Assembly (NCBI GenBank): GCA_018648945.1
Contig: JABGQJ010000519.1
Coordinates: 1 to 5,687 of the forward strand
Reading direction: 5' to 3'
DNA: 5,687 bases
Origin: Victivallales bacterium
GTDB lineage: Bacteria > Verrucomicrobiota > Lentisphaeria > Oligosphaerales > Lenti-02
In this document: positions 4,540-5,687 of the stretch, one piece after another
Layout: each line of letters begins with the position of its first letter
How positions within the stretch are numbered: position 1 is the first letter of the stretch
Program-made: the position numbers and the translations under genes
Notes under the pieces: model-generated
The model's database searches: none
Told to the model about the DNA's origin: nothing
What the model saw: the letters and a program-made list of their open reading frames with translations, nothing else

Positions 4540-5687
4540 ATGCAACGAATCTTGCTGGTACTGTTTGTGGCGAGTGTGGCGTGGTCGGTCGAACCGACGC
4601 GCCCCAATGCGCTGAATGTGTCATGGGGCGATCAGATTGTGATCGGCAAGGGGATCGCGCGGCTGGACACACCGGAGCATATCCGCAAGGCGTTGGCCAT
4701 GTGGGGTGAGCAGGGACAGGCGGGCACGGTGTACTGGCGAATCTCCTCGTGGGTGATCCAGACCTACCACAAGACCCGGAAGGAGAAGTTCGAGTGGTAC
4801 TACAGGCCACTCCAGGAGATTGAGGCGCGCTGCGATCCACGCACGGAAGCCATCCGCTCGTGCCACGATCTGGGCATGCGGATCTATGCTTATCTGACGC
4901 TGTTCGACGAGGGGTCGCCCGCCAGCATTCTGTACGGTGACAGCGCCCCGTTCCCCTGGCAATCCACCTTCACCATCGAGCACCCGGAGTACCTGGCTTG
5001 TGACCGGAAGGGGGAGAAGCTGCACTATGGGGTGATGGAGTACTGGTATCCCCAAGTGCGCAAGTACAAGATTGGGCAGATCCTGGCGTTCCTCAAGAAG
5101 TACGACATGGATGGGGTCTACATCTGCACGCGTAGTCACTCGCGTCCGGCGGATGCAGCCGACCAGTACGGCTTCAGCGATCCCGTGGTGACCGAGTTCC
5201 AGAAGCGCCACAGGGTGAACATCCGCGCCCAGGGATTCGACCAGCAGGCTTGGCGGGACCTGCGCGGGGAGGGGCTGACCCTGTTCTTCCGCGAACTGCG
5301 GGCCGCACTGGAGCCTCTCAACAAGCGGATCGGCGTCGGCGTGCCCCGCCTGGAGATCGTCGGCCCGCCCTATGGCAACATGACGCTGGCGTGGCGGCAG
5401 TGGGTGAAGGAAGGCCTGATCGACGAGTTGGTGATCGGGGTGAACTCCGGCAATTTCCACTACCCCAGCGTGAAGGGCAAGGACAAGCAGCGTGGCTACT
5501 TGGGCAGTGGGGACGAGGGGTTCGGCGTGCGCCCGATCGAGGAGGATGTGGGAAAGGTCTACGGCCCGCTCTGTCGCGAGCACGGGGTGGCACTCCTGGT
5601 GATCGGCAACAGCCCGCAACCGATGCCGGGGACGGCCGGCAACATGGTGGGTGCCATGAGCTTGCCGGGCGATCAACTCTCGGTCTT
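4540..5687 (+). CDS. Secreted glycosyl-hydrolase-like (GHL10-type) TIM-barrel protein, C-terminus cut by window edge
   Basis: The frame is open from ATG 4540 to the right edge, giving 382 codons with no stop. GGGAG (4529-4533) lies 6 bases before the start. Residues 1-16 form a short signal peptide (hydrophobic ILLVLFVASVAW) with a likely signal peptidase I site after Ser16 (AWS before VEP); no lipobox cysteine is present, so the product is probably exported. The rest looks like a putative glycosyl-hydrolase TIM barrel of the GHL10/family 10 glycosylhydrolase-like group: strand GMRIYAYLTLFDEG (112-125), strand DGVYICTRSHSRP (191-203) followed by DQYGFSDPVVTEFQKR (208-223), then IGVGVPR (264-270) and IDELVIGVNSGN (294-305). 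Such proteins are common in polysaccharide-degrading Planctomycetota and relatives but poorly characterised, so catalytic residues and substrate are not assigned. It is divergent from the GntR-led operon and may supply extracellular breakdown for it. The reverse strand is open over much of this gene, but its translation is not protein-like. Confidence 0.8.
   Translation, partial: MQRILLVLFVASVAWSVEPTRPNALNVSWGDQIVIGKGIARLDTPEHIRKALAMWGEQGQAGTVYWRISSWVIQTYHKTRKEKFEWYYRPLQEIEARCDPRTEAIRSCHDLGMRIYAYLTLFDEGSPASILYGDSAPFPWQSTFTIEHPEYLACDRKGEKLHYGVMEYWYPQVRKYKIGQILAFLKKYDMDGVYICTRSHSRPADAADQYGFSDPVVTEFQKRHRVNIRAQGFDQQAWRDLRGEGLTLFFRELRAALEPLNKRIGVGVPRLEIVGPPYGNMTLAWRQWVKEGLIDELVIGVNSGNFHYPSVKGKDKQRGYLGSGDEGFGVRPIEEDVGKVYGPLCREHGVALLVIGNSPQPMPGTAGNMVGAMSLPGDQLSV

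Noticed and set aside
4621..5676. A long minus-strand open frame of about 350 codons opposite the secreted barrel protein gene.
   Set aside because: The plus-strand frame from 4540 has a ribosome binding site, a signal peptide and recognisable barrel motifs. The minus-strand translation is His-, Arg- and Leu-rich without family motifs, typical of an antisense shadow in GC-rich DNA.

Overview
The window is GC-rich (about 60% by eye) bacterial DNA with close-packed genes. It contains four complete genes and the start of a fifth on the minus strand, and one divergent plus-strand gene that is cut by the right edge. I see no rRNA, tRNA, CRISPR array or mobile element. The gene families (sialidase-fold protein with Asp boxes, GH95-like hydrolase, GHL10-like secreted barrel protein, FCD-type GntR regulator, HpcH/HpaI aldolase) suggest an uncultivated polysaccharide degrader of the Planctomycetota, Lentisphaerota, Armatimonadota or Hydrogenedentota type. 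That taxonomic guess rests on family resemblance only and is weak.

Layout, in order of minus-strand transcription: a GntR/FCD repressor (4259 to 3618), a cytoplasmic sialidase-fold protein (3574 to 2336), an APH-fold small-molecule kinase (2327 to 1254), an HpcH/HpaI-type 2-keto-3-deoxy acid aldolase (1249 to 494), then, after an 85-base gap, the N-terminal 136 codons of a GH95-like glycoside hydrolase that leaves the window at base 1. Gaps of 43, 8 and 4 bases, with ribosome binding sites lying in the end of the preceding gene, mark the last three complete genes as one translationally coupled operon led by its own regulator. On the plus strand, starting at 4540, is a secreted glycosyl-hydrolase-like (TIM-barrel) protein.

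The most informative regulatory element is a perfect 15-base AT-rich palindrome at 4281-4295. It fits the TNGTNNNACNA operator pattern of FadR/FCD-type GntR proteins. It lies directly downstream of a plausible -35/-10 pair (4319-4324 and 4296-4301), where a repressor would block transcription start. The regulator therefore probably represses its own operon until a carboxylate ligand binds.

Inferred theme: hydrolysis of a glycan-derived oligosaccharide by the sialidase-fold and GH95-like enzymes, phosphorylation of a released sugar or sugar acid by the kinase, and retro-aldol cleavage of a 2-keto-3-deoxy acid by the aldolase. The substrate is unknown. The combination of a sialidase-fold protein, an APH kinase and a class II aldolase does not match the standard sialic acid (Nan) pathway and is the main candidate for something undescribed here.
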